8,877 nt of DNA from CAYQAJ01 sp964415245 (GCA_964415245.1 CAYQAJ010000221.1:1-8877), one strand, 5' to 3'; shown: positions 1 to 6,698, numbered from the stretch's first letter. The notes: a model not told the origin generated them from the sequence alone. Numbers and translations: made by a program.

Positions 1-381
1 GCGGCCGCTTCCGCCCACATTGTTGCGAGTGTGGATCTTCGCCTGAGCCGCAAAGCCGGTCGCCGTGGTGCCGATTTCCTTCTGGCAATCGACGGCGATC
101 CGCATGGCCTTGCTCTGGGGATCGAACTCGACGAGGTAGGCGTCGACGCCGTACTTGGCCGCGCCGATATAGAGGTGCCCATTGTGCCCCTCGATGATCG
201 AAAAATACCCGCTCCCCTGATTCGTCGTCTCCTTGGGAATGGCGTAGGCGGTCGACCAGAGCCAAGCGGGCTCGGCGGCGGAGCAGTCATGCGGCGAAGC
301 GAGCGCGACGAACATCAGCGCGAAAAGAGGAACCCATCGCCTGAATCGCGAAGTTAGACGCACGATAGCCGCTGATCGCAT
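1..381 (-). CDS. Secreted protein of unknown function, N-terminal 127 residues (partial)
   Basis: The frame is open from an ATG at 381 to the left edge, so only the N-terminus is present. A GAGGGAG ribosome-binding sequence sits 8 nt before the ATG and supports this start. The N-terminus is a signal peptide: a basic stretch (residues 8-15), a hydrophobic core (about 17-29) and a likely cleavage near the Ala pair at 35-36. The mature part begins with a Trp-rich segment (W40, W42) and continues with motifs such as YFSIIEGHNGHLYIG (59-73) and YLVEFDP (82-88). Alternating short strands of this kind suggest a beta-propeller or similar sensor or lectin fold. I recall similar unannotated proteins from planctomycetes, but I cannot name a function. 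It lies 70 bases downstream of the GH43 gene on the same strand, so co-transcription and a shared role in extracellular polysaccharide use are plausible but inferred. Confidence 0.8.
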   Translation of the reverse strand, partial: MRSAAIVRLTSRFRRWVPLFALMFVALASPHDCSAAEPAWLWSTAYAIPKETTNQGSGYFSIIEGHNGHLYIGAAKYGVDAYLVEFDPQSKAMRIAVDCQKEIGTTATGFAAQAKIHTRNNVGGSGR

Positions 382-410
382 GAGCTGAACTCCCTCTATG
401 TCTTGATCGC

Positions 411-442
411 GAAAGCGTGAAAGTACGAAAGCGCGAAAGAGT
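411..442. repeat. Octamer-spaced GAAAG direct repeats (4 units)
   Basis: GAAAG occurs at 411, 419, 427 and 435, exactly 8 nt apart, with a variable trinucleotide between copies (CGT, TAC, CGC, AGT). The run fills the gap between the GH43 gene and the downstream secreted-protein gene and joins a heptamer array at 440. It lies downstream of the GH43 stop and upstream of the next gene's ribosome-binding site. No function is known to me. It looks like a small tandem duplication product. Confidence 0.7.
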
Positions 443-457
443 TTTCAGTTTTCAGTC
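440..457. repeat. AGTTTTC heptamer repeat overlapping the GH43 stop codon
   Basis: Two exact AGTTTTC units (440-446, 447-453) are followed by a partial unit AGTC. Read on the minus strand the unit is ACTGAAA. The TGA stop of the GH43 gene (454-452) is formed by the first unit on that strand. The same unit recurs in the array at 4331-4361. Confidence 0.75.
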
Positions 458-1528
458 CGGCACCGGTGTGATTCGCTCGCTGGTCACTCGCGGCCAGCCG
501 TCGTCGGTCCAATCGATCTCACGGATCGCCAGCGCCGAGCGGCCGTTGCGGTTGCGGTCGTAATAGTGGTAGCTCATCAGGTACTGCCCGCCGTCGCGAA
601 AGATGGCCGGATGGCCAGGCCCGATAAACTCCTCCTCGGTGTCTAGCACCAGCGTGCCGCCGCCGTCCTTCATGTCGATGCCGTCTTTGTCCAGGTACGG
701 CCCGGTGATTTCGCGGCTTCGGCCGACGCGCACGTTGTACGTGCTCCGCACTCCGCGGCAGCACCAACCCCAGTTGAGAAAGAGATAGTAGAAGCCGTCG
801 CGCTCGCAGATGACGGCCGCTTCGATCTGTTCCTTGTGGGCGAGCTGGTGGATCGGCGAATCGGGGGCAATGCGCTTACCGGTTTCCCCGTCGAGCTCGA
901 CGAGCTGGATGCCGCTCCAGAACGAGCCGAACGCCATCCACAGCTTGCCGTCGCCGGTGCGGACGATGCCCGGGTCGATAGCGTTGTACTCGCTCCCCTC
1001 CGTGGACTGAATCACGATTCCCTGGTCGGTCCAGCCGTATGCCGGGTCGTCGGGGTCGAGAGTGGGGCTCGAAGCCAGCGCGATGGCCGACGTCTTCTTG
1101 CCGAACGCCGACACCGAGTAGTAGACGAGAAAGCGGTCGCCCAAATGAACCACGTCGGGCGCCCAGAAATACCCCCGCTGCGAGGGAACCACGTCGGTGA
1201 TCCACTTGGGCGGGTCGGTGAACACGGGCGGGCCCGGCTGCCAATGAACGAGGTCTTTCGACCGCAGAGAACTGACGCCGCGGCCGGTGGTGAAGATCCA
1301 GTACTCGTCCTTGTCCTTGACGATGGTCGAGGGATCATGCACCCGCGGCTCACGGCGGGGGCGCGGCGGAATGTCGTCGCCGGGCTGCGGTTGAGCTTCG
1401 GCTTGCGGATGTGCTTGGGGTTCTGGCTGTGGCTGCGCCTGGGGAGTCTCTTGTGTCGGCGCCACCTTGGCAAAAACGACGAGAAGCGTGGCGACCAGAA
1501 TCGCCGCGCTACAACTGAATCGATTCAT
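452..1528 (-). CDS. Secreted GH43-type arabinan endo-1,5-alpha-L-arabinosidase
   Basis: Glycoside hydrolase family 43 enzymes of this type hydrolyse alpha-1,5-arabinan, a pectin side chain. The 358-residue protein has a signal peptide (hydrophobic 7-20), a Pro/Gln-rich linker (about 25-60) and a five-bladed-propeller catalytic domain (about 62-350). Candidate catalytic residues are visible: D65 in HDPS (base), D185 in NAIDPG (pKa modulator) and E236 in IEAAV (acid). WAPD (122-125), GSFW (201-204), the vicinal Cys pair 256-257 in NWGWCCRG, and H306 in GPGH (probable metal ligand) fit the endo-arabinanase branch. The C-terminal REIDWTDDGWPRV matches the usual family ending. An AGGAAGGGAG ribosome-binding region just upstream supports the ATG at 1528. 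It is divergent from the MoxR operon and probably leads a unit with the gene ending at the left edge. Family assignment is firm; exact substrate (arabinan versus another arabinosyl or xylosyl polymer) is inferred. Confidence 0.93.
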   Translation of the reverse strand: MNRFSCSAAILVATLLVVFAKVAPTQETPQAQPQPEPQAHPQAEAQPQPGDDIPPRPRREPRVHDPSTIVKDKDEYWIFTTGRGVSSLRSKDLVHWQPGPPVFTDPPKWITDVVPSQRGYFWAPDVVHLGDRFLVYYSVSAFGKKTSAIALASSPTLDPDDPAYGWTDQGIVIQSTEGSEYNAIDPGIVRTGDGKLWMAFGSFWSGIQLVELDGETGKRIAPDSPIHQLAHKEQIEAAVICERDGFYYLFLNWGWCCRGVRSTYNVRVGRSREITGPYLDKDGIDMKDGGGTLVLDTEEEFIGPGHPAIFRDGGQYLMSYHYYDRNRNGRSALAIREIDWTDDGWPRVTSERITPVPD

Positions 1529-1618
1529 TCCGCGCTCCCTTCCTGCCGTCGTTCGGCCCTACTTACGCCTGCTCTCCTGTTTCTCCCTCTCGGCGGCCCA
1601 CCTCCGCAGGCTCCCCCC

Positions 1619-1648
1619 GTTATACGAACGATCAACTACCCGCCGCAA
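1619..1648 (-). promoter_or_regulatory. Possible sigma70-type promoter for the GH43 gene
   Basis: On the minus strand TTGCGG (1648-1643) and TATAAC (1624-1619) are separated by 18 nt. TATAAC matches the -10 consensus at 5 of 6 positions; the -35 box is weaker. The position would give a leader of about 80-85 nt before the ATG at 1528. Planctomycete promoters are poorly defined, so this is a candidate only. Confidence 0.3.
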
Positions 1649-1694
1649 GCAATTCGTGGGACTTCCGCCACGTTACGCATGTTGGATACCTTAC

Positions 1695-1724
1695 TTGGCG
1701 TACGCGCTCCGCGTGAGTTAGCAT
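1695..1724 (+). promoter_or_regulatory. Weak promoter candidate for the moxR operon
   Basis: TTGGCG (1695-1700) and TAGCAT (1719-1724) are separated by 18 nt; each matches its consensus at 4 of 6 positions. It lies in the divergent gap 1529-1853, which otherwise shows no convincing gene, repeat or operator. A start near 1731 would leave a leader of roughly 120 nt before the MoxR ATG. The call is weak because chance matches of this quality are common. Confidence 0.15.
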
Positions 1725-1853
1725 GGAGTGTCAGCAGGCGGCACGGAGCAGGCAAGGCATCGGTGCTGATTACTCGGCGCGCGGCGCGACGGTGCGGCGA
1801 TTCATGCCGGCTGTTCGGTGCGTCGCCGCCTTTCCCACGCGAAGAATCCGCCC

Positions 1854-2822
1854 ATGCCGTCGGCCGCTGATGCCAACGCTGTCGCCCGCAAGATCGTCGC
1901 CAACGTCGAGCAGGCGATTGTCGGCAAGCGGCAGCAGATCATTCTGTCGCTGGTGGCGTGGTTCTGCGAGGGGCACATCCTCTTGGAAGACGTACCCGGC
2001 GTGGCCAAAACCATGCTGGCCCGGGCGCTGGCGGCGAGCGTGGGCTCGGCGTTCAAGCGCATTCAGTGCACGCCCGACTTGTTGCCTTCGGACGTGACCG
2101 GCTCGTCGGTGTTCAACCAGAAGACGAGCGAATTCGAGTTCCGCCCGGGCCCCATTTTCGCCCAGATCGTGCTGGCCGACGAAATCAACCGCACCACGCC
2201 CCGCACGCAGGCGGCGCTGTTGGAGGCGATGGCCGAGAGCCGCGTCACCGTCGACGGCGTGACGCACCGCCTCGAACCGCCGTTTCTGGTCATCGCCACA
2301 CAGAATCCGATCGACCACGAGGGGACGTTCCCGCTGCCCGAAGCCCAGATCGACCGCTTTCTGATGCGGTTCAGTCTCGGCTACCCCAGTATGGAAGAGG
2401 AGATGAAGATGCTCGACATGCTCCGGCTCGCGCATCCGCTCGACTCGCTCAAACCCGTGGCCACGGCCGCGGAATTGGTGGCGTGTCAGCAGGCGGTGCG
2501 GCAGGTGCACGTCGATGACAAAGTGCGGGCGTACATGTTGCAGATCGTGCATGACACGCGGCACCACGAAGACCTGGCACTCGGCGGCAGCCCGCGGGCA
2601 TCGCTGGCGATGTTTCGCGCCAGCCAGGCGATGGCGGCGGTGATGGGGCGGTCGTTCGTGCAGCCCGACGACGTGAAGCGCGTGGCCGGCCCGGTGCTCA
2701 CGCATCGGTTAGTGCTCAAGCCGGAAAGCCGCTTGCGCAAAGTGACGGCCGCTTCGGTGGTGGACGAAGTGGTGGCCGAAATCGCGGTGCCGACGCTTTC
2801 GCAAGAGCCAGCACGGAAATGA
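1854..2822 (+). CDS. MoxR-family AAA+ ATPase
   Basis: MoxR proteins are AAA+ ATPases thought to act as chaperones that help assemble or activate protein complexes, often with von Willebrand A-like partners such as DUF58 proteins. The 322-residue product has the usual length. Visible motifs: Walker A EDVPGVAKT (45-53, with the Ala before Lys that is common in this family), Walker B IVLADEINR (105-113), sensor 1 ATQNP (148-152), PEAQIDRF with R168 as a likely arginine finger, and sensor 2 GGSPRAS (244-250, R248). The helical lid domain follows to the end. I chose the ATG at 1854 because homologues normally begin shortly before the AIVGK segment. A GTG at 1818 would add 12 residues that look non-conserved and has no ribosome-binding site. 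It is the first gene of a three-gene operon, 129 nt upstream of the DUF58 gene. The cytoplasmic location is inferred from the lack of a signal peptide. Confidence 0.95.
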   Translation: MPSAADANAVARKIVANVEQAIVGKRQQIILSLVAWFCEGHILLEDVPGVAKTMLARALAASVGSAFKRIQCTPDLLPSDVTGSSVFNQKTSEFEFRPGPIFAQIVLADEINRTTPRTQAALLEAMAESRVTVDGVTHRLEPPFLVIATQNPIDHEGTFPLPEAQIDRFLMRFSLGYPSMEEEMKMLDMLRLAHPLDSLKPVATAAELVACQQAVRQVHVDDKVRAYMLQIVHDTRHHEDLALGGSPRASLAMFRASQAMAAVMGRSFVQPDDVKRVAGPVLTHRLVLKPESRLRKVTAASVVDEVVAEIAVPTLSQEPARK

Positions 2823-2835
2823 ATGGACTGTGGTT

Positions 2836-2858
2836 TGCCGCTGGCTCTGCCAGTGGCA
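2836..2858 (+). other. Hairpin just after the moxR stop codon
   Basis: TGCCGCTGGC pairs with GCCAGTGGCA across a TCT loop, giving 10 pairs including one G-U. It begins 14 nt after the moxR stop. No U-tract follows, so it is not a classical terminator. It could protect the moxR mRNA end, attenuate transcription, or be a dispersed palindromic repeat. Confidence 0.55.
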
Positions 2859-2881
2859 CACGGACACGCTGCCTGCCAGCA

Positions 2882-2909
2882 ACTGACCACGGACAACTGA
2901 CAACGGACC
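2882..2909. repeat. Heptamer array ACTGACC/ACGGACA (4 units)
   Basis: Four in-phase heptamers fill this stretch: ACTGACC, ACGGACA, ACTGACA, ACGGACC. The pattern also alternates with a 14-nt period. It lies in the moxR to DUF58 gap, between the hairpin and the DUF58 start. Units ACGGACG and ACTGACA recur at 4378-4391 in the next gap of the operon. Confidence 0.75.
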
Positions 2910-2951
2910 GCAAATCAACGCTGCCAAACTCGTGCGCGCCGATCGTTCCTC

Positions 2952-4259
2952 ATGAAATGGCTCCTGGCCACGCTGCTGATTCTCATCATCGCCCTGGTGT
3001 TTAACCTGGGGCTGGTGGCGTACGCCATGTATGCGCTGTTGGGGGCGCTGTTGGTGAGCCGACTCTTGACCCGCACTTGGGCCGGAAACCTCACGGCCGA
3101 ACGACAATGCAACGCGCTCACGGCCAATGTCGGCCAGACGGTCGCCGTCACGGTGCGAATCAAGAACAACGGCTGGCTTCCCATTCCGTGGTTCTTGTGG
3201 CACGACGCGCTTCCGGGGCGAGCGCTCATGTTCAATCCGCCGGCACTAAAAATCTCGGGCTGCCGCATCGGCGTCGCGATGCTTCGCGGCGGAGCGACCC
3301 AGAACGCCCTGTATCAGCTCACCTGCAATCGCCGCGGCTATTACCAGATTGGCCCGGTGGTCGTGGAGACGGGCGACCTGTTTGGGCTGCACCGGCGGTT
3401 TCGCGTGATGGGGGAACCGCAATTCCTGCTCGTGTATCCGCCAGTGGTGCCGCTGGAAGGATACAGCATCGCCTCGCGCCGCCCGGTGGGCGAAGTGCGA
3501 ATGACCTACCGCCTGTTCGAGGATCCGACGCGCATCGCGGGCATTCGCTTCTATCAGCCCGGCGATCCGCTGCGGCGCGTTCACTGGCGGGCGACCGCGC
3601 GAACCGGCCGATTGCACAGCAAGGTGTACGAACCGACGACGGTGGCGGGAGCCACGATCCTGCTCGACTTTCACCAGCAAAGCCATCCGCCGCACAACGA
3701 GCCGCATTGCAGCGAGTTGGCCGTGGTGGCCGCCGCATCGATAGCCGGCGCGGTACACCAGATGGGTCAACAGGTGGGGCTGGTCACCAATGGCCGCGAC
3801 GCGGTCGACCGCATCCGCCAGGAAGGATGGGCCGGCCAGGCCCGTTCGCGCGAGACGGCGCTGGAGGCGGTCGCCATGCGCGCCAAAAGCGACCGCCTGC
3901 AACCGGTCATCGTGCCGACGCGACATTCGCCCGACCAGCTTTTGCGGATCGTCGAGACGCTGGCGCGAGTCGAGCTGACCGACGGGCTGACGCTCGAACA
4001 GCTCATCGCGGAAACGGAAAGCCGACTGCCGCGGAGCGCCACGGTGGTGGCGATTCTGGCGTCCGTGCCGCGCGAAACCGTGCTGGCCCTCGACAACCTG
4101 CGCCGCGGCGGTTACGCGGTGACGGCAGTGCTGAACGTACACGACGAAGTCGCCTTCGCTGACACGGCAGTGCCGCTGGTGGCCTGCGGCATCGACGTAT
4201 TGCACCTGAAATCACCGGAAACGGTTGCTGCACTTTGCCGAAGATTCGTGCTACGCTGA
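2952..4259 (+). CDS. DUF58 domain protein, membrane-anchored vWA-like partner of MoxR
   Basis: DUF58 proteins are encoded next to MoxR ATPases in many bacteria and carry a von Willebrand A-like region; a role in envelope protein assembly is inferred for the family, not proven. The 435-residue protein starts with two closely spaced hydrophobic segments (about 3-18 and 19-37) that anchor it in the membrane. An Ig-like region follows, with TVAVTVRIKNNG at 63-74, then RRGYY (127-131) and the family signature around 196-227: GIRFYQPGD, then RRVHWRATAR and KVYEP. The C-terminal vWA-like part runs from about 233 and begins with ATILLDF; its metal-site motif is degenerate, as is usual for DUF58. The ATG at 2952 is followed at once by the anchor and gives normal length, but I see no Shine-Dalgarno sequence before it. 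It is the second gene of the operon, with repeat-bearing gaps on both sides. Confidence 0.93.
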   Translation: MKWLLATLLILIIALVFNLGLVAYAMYALLGALLVSRLLTRTWAGNLTAERQCNALTANVGQTVAVTVRIKNNGWLPIPWFLWHDALPGRALMFNPPALKISGCRIGVAMLRGGATQNALYQLTCNRRGYYQIGPVVVETGDLFGLHRRFRVMGEPQFLLVYPPVVPLEGYSIASRRPVGEVRMTYRLFEDPTRIAGIRFYQPGDPLRRVHWRATARTGRLHSKVYEPTTVAGATILLDFHQQSHPPHNEPHCSELAVVAAASIAGAVHQMGQQVGLVTNGRDAVDRIRQEGWAGQARSRETALEAVAMRAKSDRLQPVIVPTRHSPDQLLRIVETLARVELTDGLTLEQLIAETESRLPRSATVVAILASVPRETVLALDNLRRGGYAVTAVLNVHDEVAFADTAVPLVACGIDVLHLKSPETVAALCRRFVLR

Positions 4260-4330
4260 AGGGCGCGTATTACGTTTCCGGCGATACTCTGAGGTAGACG
4301 CCAAAGAAGACCGTCAACCACGCTGAATCA

Positions 4331-4361
4331 AGTGTTCAGTTTTCAGTGTTCAGTTTTCAGT
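4331..4361. repeat. Heptamer array AGTGTTC/AGTTTTC (4 units)
   Basis: AGTGTTC, AGTTTTC, AGTGTTC and AGTTTTC follow one another without a break, then a partial AGT. On the minus strand the units read ACTGAAA and ACTGAAC. AGTTTTC is the same unit as at 440-453, almost 4 kb away. It lies in the 210-base DUF58 to DUF4129 gap. Confidence 0.8.
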
Positions 4362-4377
4362 CGGCGAAGAGAACGCT

Positions 4378-4391
4378 ACGGACGACTGACA
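4378..4391. repeat. Two heptamers, ACGGACG and ACTGACA
   Basis: Two adjacent heptamers match units of the array at 2882-2909 (ACTGACA exactly, ACGGACG at 6 of 7). They sit between the two larger arrays of this gap. They may be a remnant or seed of the same repeat family. Confidence 0.5.
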
Positions 4392-4409
4392 GGCCGCCGA
4401 ATCCGTTTG

Positions 4410-4461
4410 GGCATTAGTCATTAGGAATTTCTTAGTCATTAGACATTAGTCATTAGTCATT
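4410..4461. repeat. GTCATTA heptamer array, interrupted
   Basis: GTCATTA-type units occur at 4410, 4417, 4435, 4442, 4449 and 4456 (the first is GGCATTA, the fourth GACATTA, the last ends in C). Within each of the two blocks the phase is exactly 7 nt; an 11-nt insert, GGAATTTCTTA, separates them. The array ends 8 nt before the ATG of the DUF4129 gene, taking the place where a ribosome-binding site would be expected. Tandem heptamers of similar sequence are known from filamentous cyanobacteria. Confidence 0.8.
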
Positions 4462-4469
4462 CCCCCCGC

Positions 4470-6611
4470 ATGTCCCGCCCTCGCCCCACACTGTCCGACG
4501 CGGTGATCGTCGCCATCAGCCCGGCGCTCATCATGGCGCTGGTGGGTAGCCTCGTGTTTTTTCTGGCCGAGGCGTTTGGTCACAGCGAACATCCAGCCCG
4601 GCTGAACTTCATCTGCTTCCTGTTCGTGATGGCGAGCGTGTGCATCGGCCGCATCTCGATTGAAGAGGGGGGCGGTCGGGCCACGATGTTTGCCTTGCCG
4701 CTGGCCGCTGTCACGGTGCTGGCCGTGTGGCAGTTCGTCGCGTTCACGGGTCCGCTGGCTCAGTTTGGGGCGCTGGTCGGCGTCGCATTTGTCGCGCTCA
4801 TCATGTGGTCGTCGTACAAGCTGACGTGGGACTGCACGGTGGTTGAGGACTGGCAGCAGGCGTCGAACGAGGGAATCCTGCAGTCGCTCGGTCTCGACGA
4901 GCCGCCGTCGGAGATTCAGCAGACCGCGAGACACGGACGGGCCAGCGAGGAATCGCGCGCGACGTCGGCGGGAGACGTGGAACGAACTGTGGCAGATCCA
5001 TCGGAGCGCGCTGGCCGCAAGCGAAGAACATACTGGTGGGATGTGCTTTTGGGGAGGAGCAAGAAGCCCAAGGTGCCGGGCAGGTGGGTCGTGTACTTCT
5101 CGCTGGCCGCGATTCCGCTGTACGGCATCGGGCAGATGGCGATTCCCGCCTCCGACCAGGCCGGCCGGCGATACGCCTTTTTGCTGTTGTGCGTCTACGT
5201 CGCCAGCGGTTTGGCGTTGTTGGTGACGACGAGCTTTCTGGGCGTGCGGCGGTACCTGCGGCAGCGGCGGGTCGAGATGCCGGCAGCGATCACGCGCACC
5301 TGGCTCATCACCGGCGGCGTGCTGATTGTGGCCTTGATGTTCGCGGCGTGGCTGTTGCCGCGGCCGGGCGGCTCGGAGTACTCGGTAACCGACCTCGCGC
5401 CGTTCGAGAAGAAGCCGCGGCAAGCGTCGCCTTATGCAGTCGGTTCGGACGGAGAGCAAAGCGGTGGCGGGAGGAGCAGTTCGAGCCAGTCGAAAGATGG
5501 AAGTGCCGGAACGTCGTCCGGAAGCGGCTCGCAAAAGGGGAAGTCGGGAGATCAGTCGGGTTCCTCGGCATCGAAGACCGGCTCATCGGGTAAGTCGGGC
5601 GACAGTTCGGGCCAGAGCTCGCAAGGCCAGCAGAACTCAAGCGGTTCGGGCGGCGATCGTTCCAACAACCAAAGCGGCGATAAACAAGGCAGCAGTGGAC
5701 AAAGCGACAAGAGTGGGCAGAGCGGAGCCAACCAGAGCGGCACGAATGACAAGAACGGCAGCAACACGGATAGCAATCGCTCCCAAGGTGAACAGGGAAA
5801 CGACTCGCGCGACGGCAATCAGAACAGCGGTGGTAGTCAACGGACGAACGGACAGCGCTCCGGCCCGCCACCCGCCAGTGGTTCGCAAGGGAGTGGGAAA
5901 CGGCAGCAATCGACCAGCGGCCCGCAGCGCTCGAACGCCCAAGGCTCGCGATCCAATCCGTCGCAGAACAATTCGTCGTCGGGTAAACAGCGCAGCTTGT
6001 CGACGAGCAGTCAATCGTCGCGCAATTCGTGGTCGCCGAGCCAGATGTTCTCGGGGATCGCGCCGTGGCTGGCGGTGGCGATCAAGTGGCTCTTCTATCT
6101 GGTGCTGTTGGCGATCGCCGTGTATGCGGCTTGGCGGTGGCGAAGAGAACTCAAGCGCGAGCTATCGAAGCTGTGGGCAGAATTCAAGAAACTGCTGGCC
6201 AAGCTTCGCGGACTGTGGGCCCGACTGTGGAACCGCGAGAAACCCGCGCCTGCCAGCGCACCAGAGCAGACACAAGAAGGACGAGCGCCGCCGCGTCCGT
6301 TCGCCTCGTTTGCCGATCCATTCGCCAGCGGCACGGCATCGTCGCTTTCGCCCGAGGAGCTGGTGCAGTACAGCTTCGAAGCGCTCGAAGCCTGGGGACG
6401 CGAAAACGATTGCCCGCGCTCGCCCGAACAAACGCCGTACGAATACTCGACGCAGATTGCGCGCCGCGAACAGTCGCTCTCCGGCGCGGCGCGCGACCTG
6501 GCCGAAGTGTATTCCATCACGGCCTATGCGGGAGCATCGCTGGTGCCGGCGTCGGTCGATCGGCTGCGCGGCTTCTGGCAACAATTGACGAGCGCGGCGA
6601 CGGCGCCGTGA
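4470..6611 (+). CDS. Eight-TM membrane protein with long disordered segment and C-terminal DUF4129
   Basis: The 713-residue protein is the third member of the MoxR/DUF58 operon. Hydrophobic segments lie at about 11-33, 45-61, 71-92, 95-113, 205-224, 234-257, 275-296 and 531-554. Basic loops (183-204, 260-267, 556-563) fall on one side, giving a topology with both ends inside and residues 297-530 outside. That outer segment is almost pure Ser/Gly/Gln/Asn with Lys, Asp and Arg, and should be disordered. After the last membrane segment comes a basic amphipathic helix (about 557-588) and then a DUF4129-like domain (about 626-706) with LVQYSFEALEAWG, the Pro/Tyr segment TPYEYS and ITAYAG. DUF4129 is best known from the C-terminus of TgpA-type transglutaminases; here no transglutaminase domain is present. 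The ATG at 4470 lacks a Shine-Dalgarno sequence, but the next Met (22) lies inside the first membrane segment. Exact function is unknown. Confidence 0.88.
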   Translation: MSRPRPTLSDAVIVAISPALIMALVGSLVFFLAEAFGHSEHPARLNFICFLFVMASVCIGRISIEEGGGRATMFALPLAAVTVLAVWQFVAFTGPLAQFGALVGVAFVALIMWSSYKLTWDCTVVEDWQQASNEGILQSLGLDEPPSEIQQTARHGRASEESRATSAGDVERTVADPSERAGRKRRTYWWDVLLGRSKKPKVPGRWVVYFSLAAIPLYGIGQMAIPASDQAGRRYAFLLLCVYVASGLALLVTTSFLGVRRYLRQRRVEMPAAITRTWLITGGVLIVALMFAAWLLPRPGGSEYSVTDLAPFEKKPRQASPYAVGSDGEQSGGGRSSSSQSKDGSAGTSSGSGSQKGKSGDQSGSSASKTGSSGKSGDSSGQSSQGQQNSSGSGGDRSNNQSGDKQGSSGQSDKSGQSGANQSGTNDKNGSNTDSNRSQGEQGNDSRDGNQNSGGSQRTNGQRSGPPPASGSQGSGKRQQSTSGPQRSNAQGSRSNPSQNNSSSGKQRSLSTSSQSSRNSWSPSQMFSGIAPWLAVAIKWLFYLVLLAIAVYAAWRWRRELKRELSKLWAEFKKLLAKLRGLWARLWNREKPAPASAPEQTQEGRAPPRPFASFADPFASGTASSLSPEELVQYSFEALEAWGRENDCPRSPEQTPYEYSTQIARREQSLSGAARDLAEVYSITAYAGASLVPASVDRLRGFWQQLTSAATAP

Positions 6612-6698
6612 TCGGGCGCGCGTTGCCGCAAGTCTAATTGGTTGCGCGCACGACAACACAGGGACACCAGCCAACCCGACGCTCCCGCGCTCGCCGCG

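Noticed and set aside
1818..1853. GTG start 12 codons upstream for moxR
   Set aside because: No ribosome-binding site precedes it and the extra residues look unlike a MoxR N-terminus; ATG at 1854 fits family length.
836..1870. 344-codon plus-strand open frame
   Set aside because: It runs antisense to the GH43 gene, whose motifs are clear, and its product has the Arg/Gly/Leu-rich composition typical of GC-rich antisense frames.
1770..2705. 311-codon minus-strand open frame
   Set aside because: It is antisense to moxR, His/Arg-rich and without any recognisable motif.
3246..4205. 319-codon minus-strand open frame
   Set aside because: It is antisense to the DUF58 gene and has no family signature.
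4331..4461. CRISPR array
   Set aside because: The repeats are contiguous 7-mers without spacers of constant length, and no cas gene is present.
5434..6588. 384-codon plus-strand frame overlapping the DUF4129 gene
   Set aside because: It is an out-of-frame shadow of the low-complexity coding region; its product is almost only Arg, Ala and Ser.
6612..6698. Intrinsic terminator between the convergent DUF4129 and csrA genes
   Set aside because: Only a 5-bp CGCAA/TTGCG stem with a 10-nt loop and no T-tract is visible, too weak to call.
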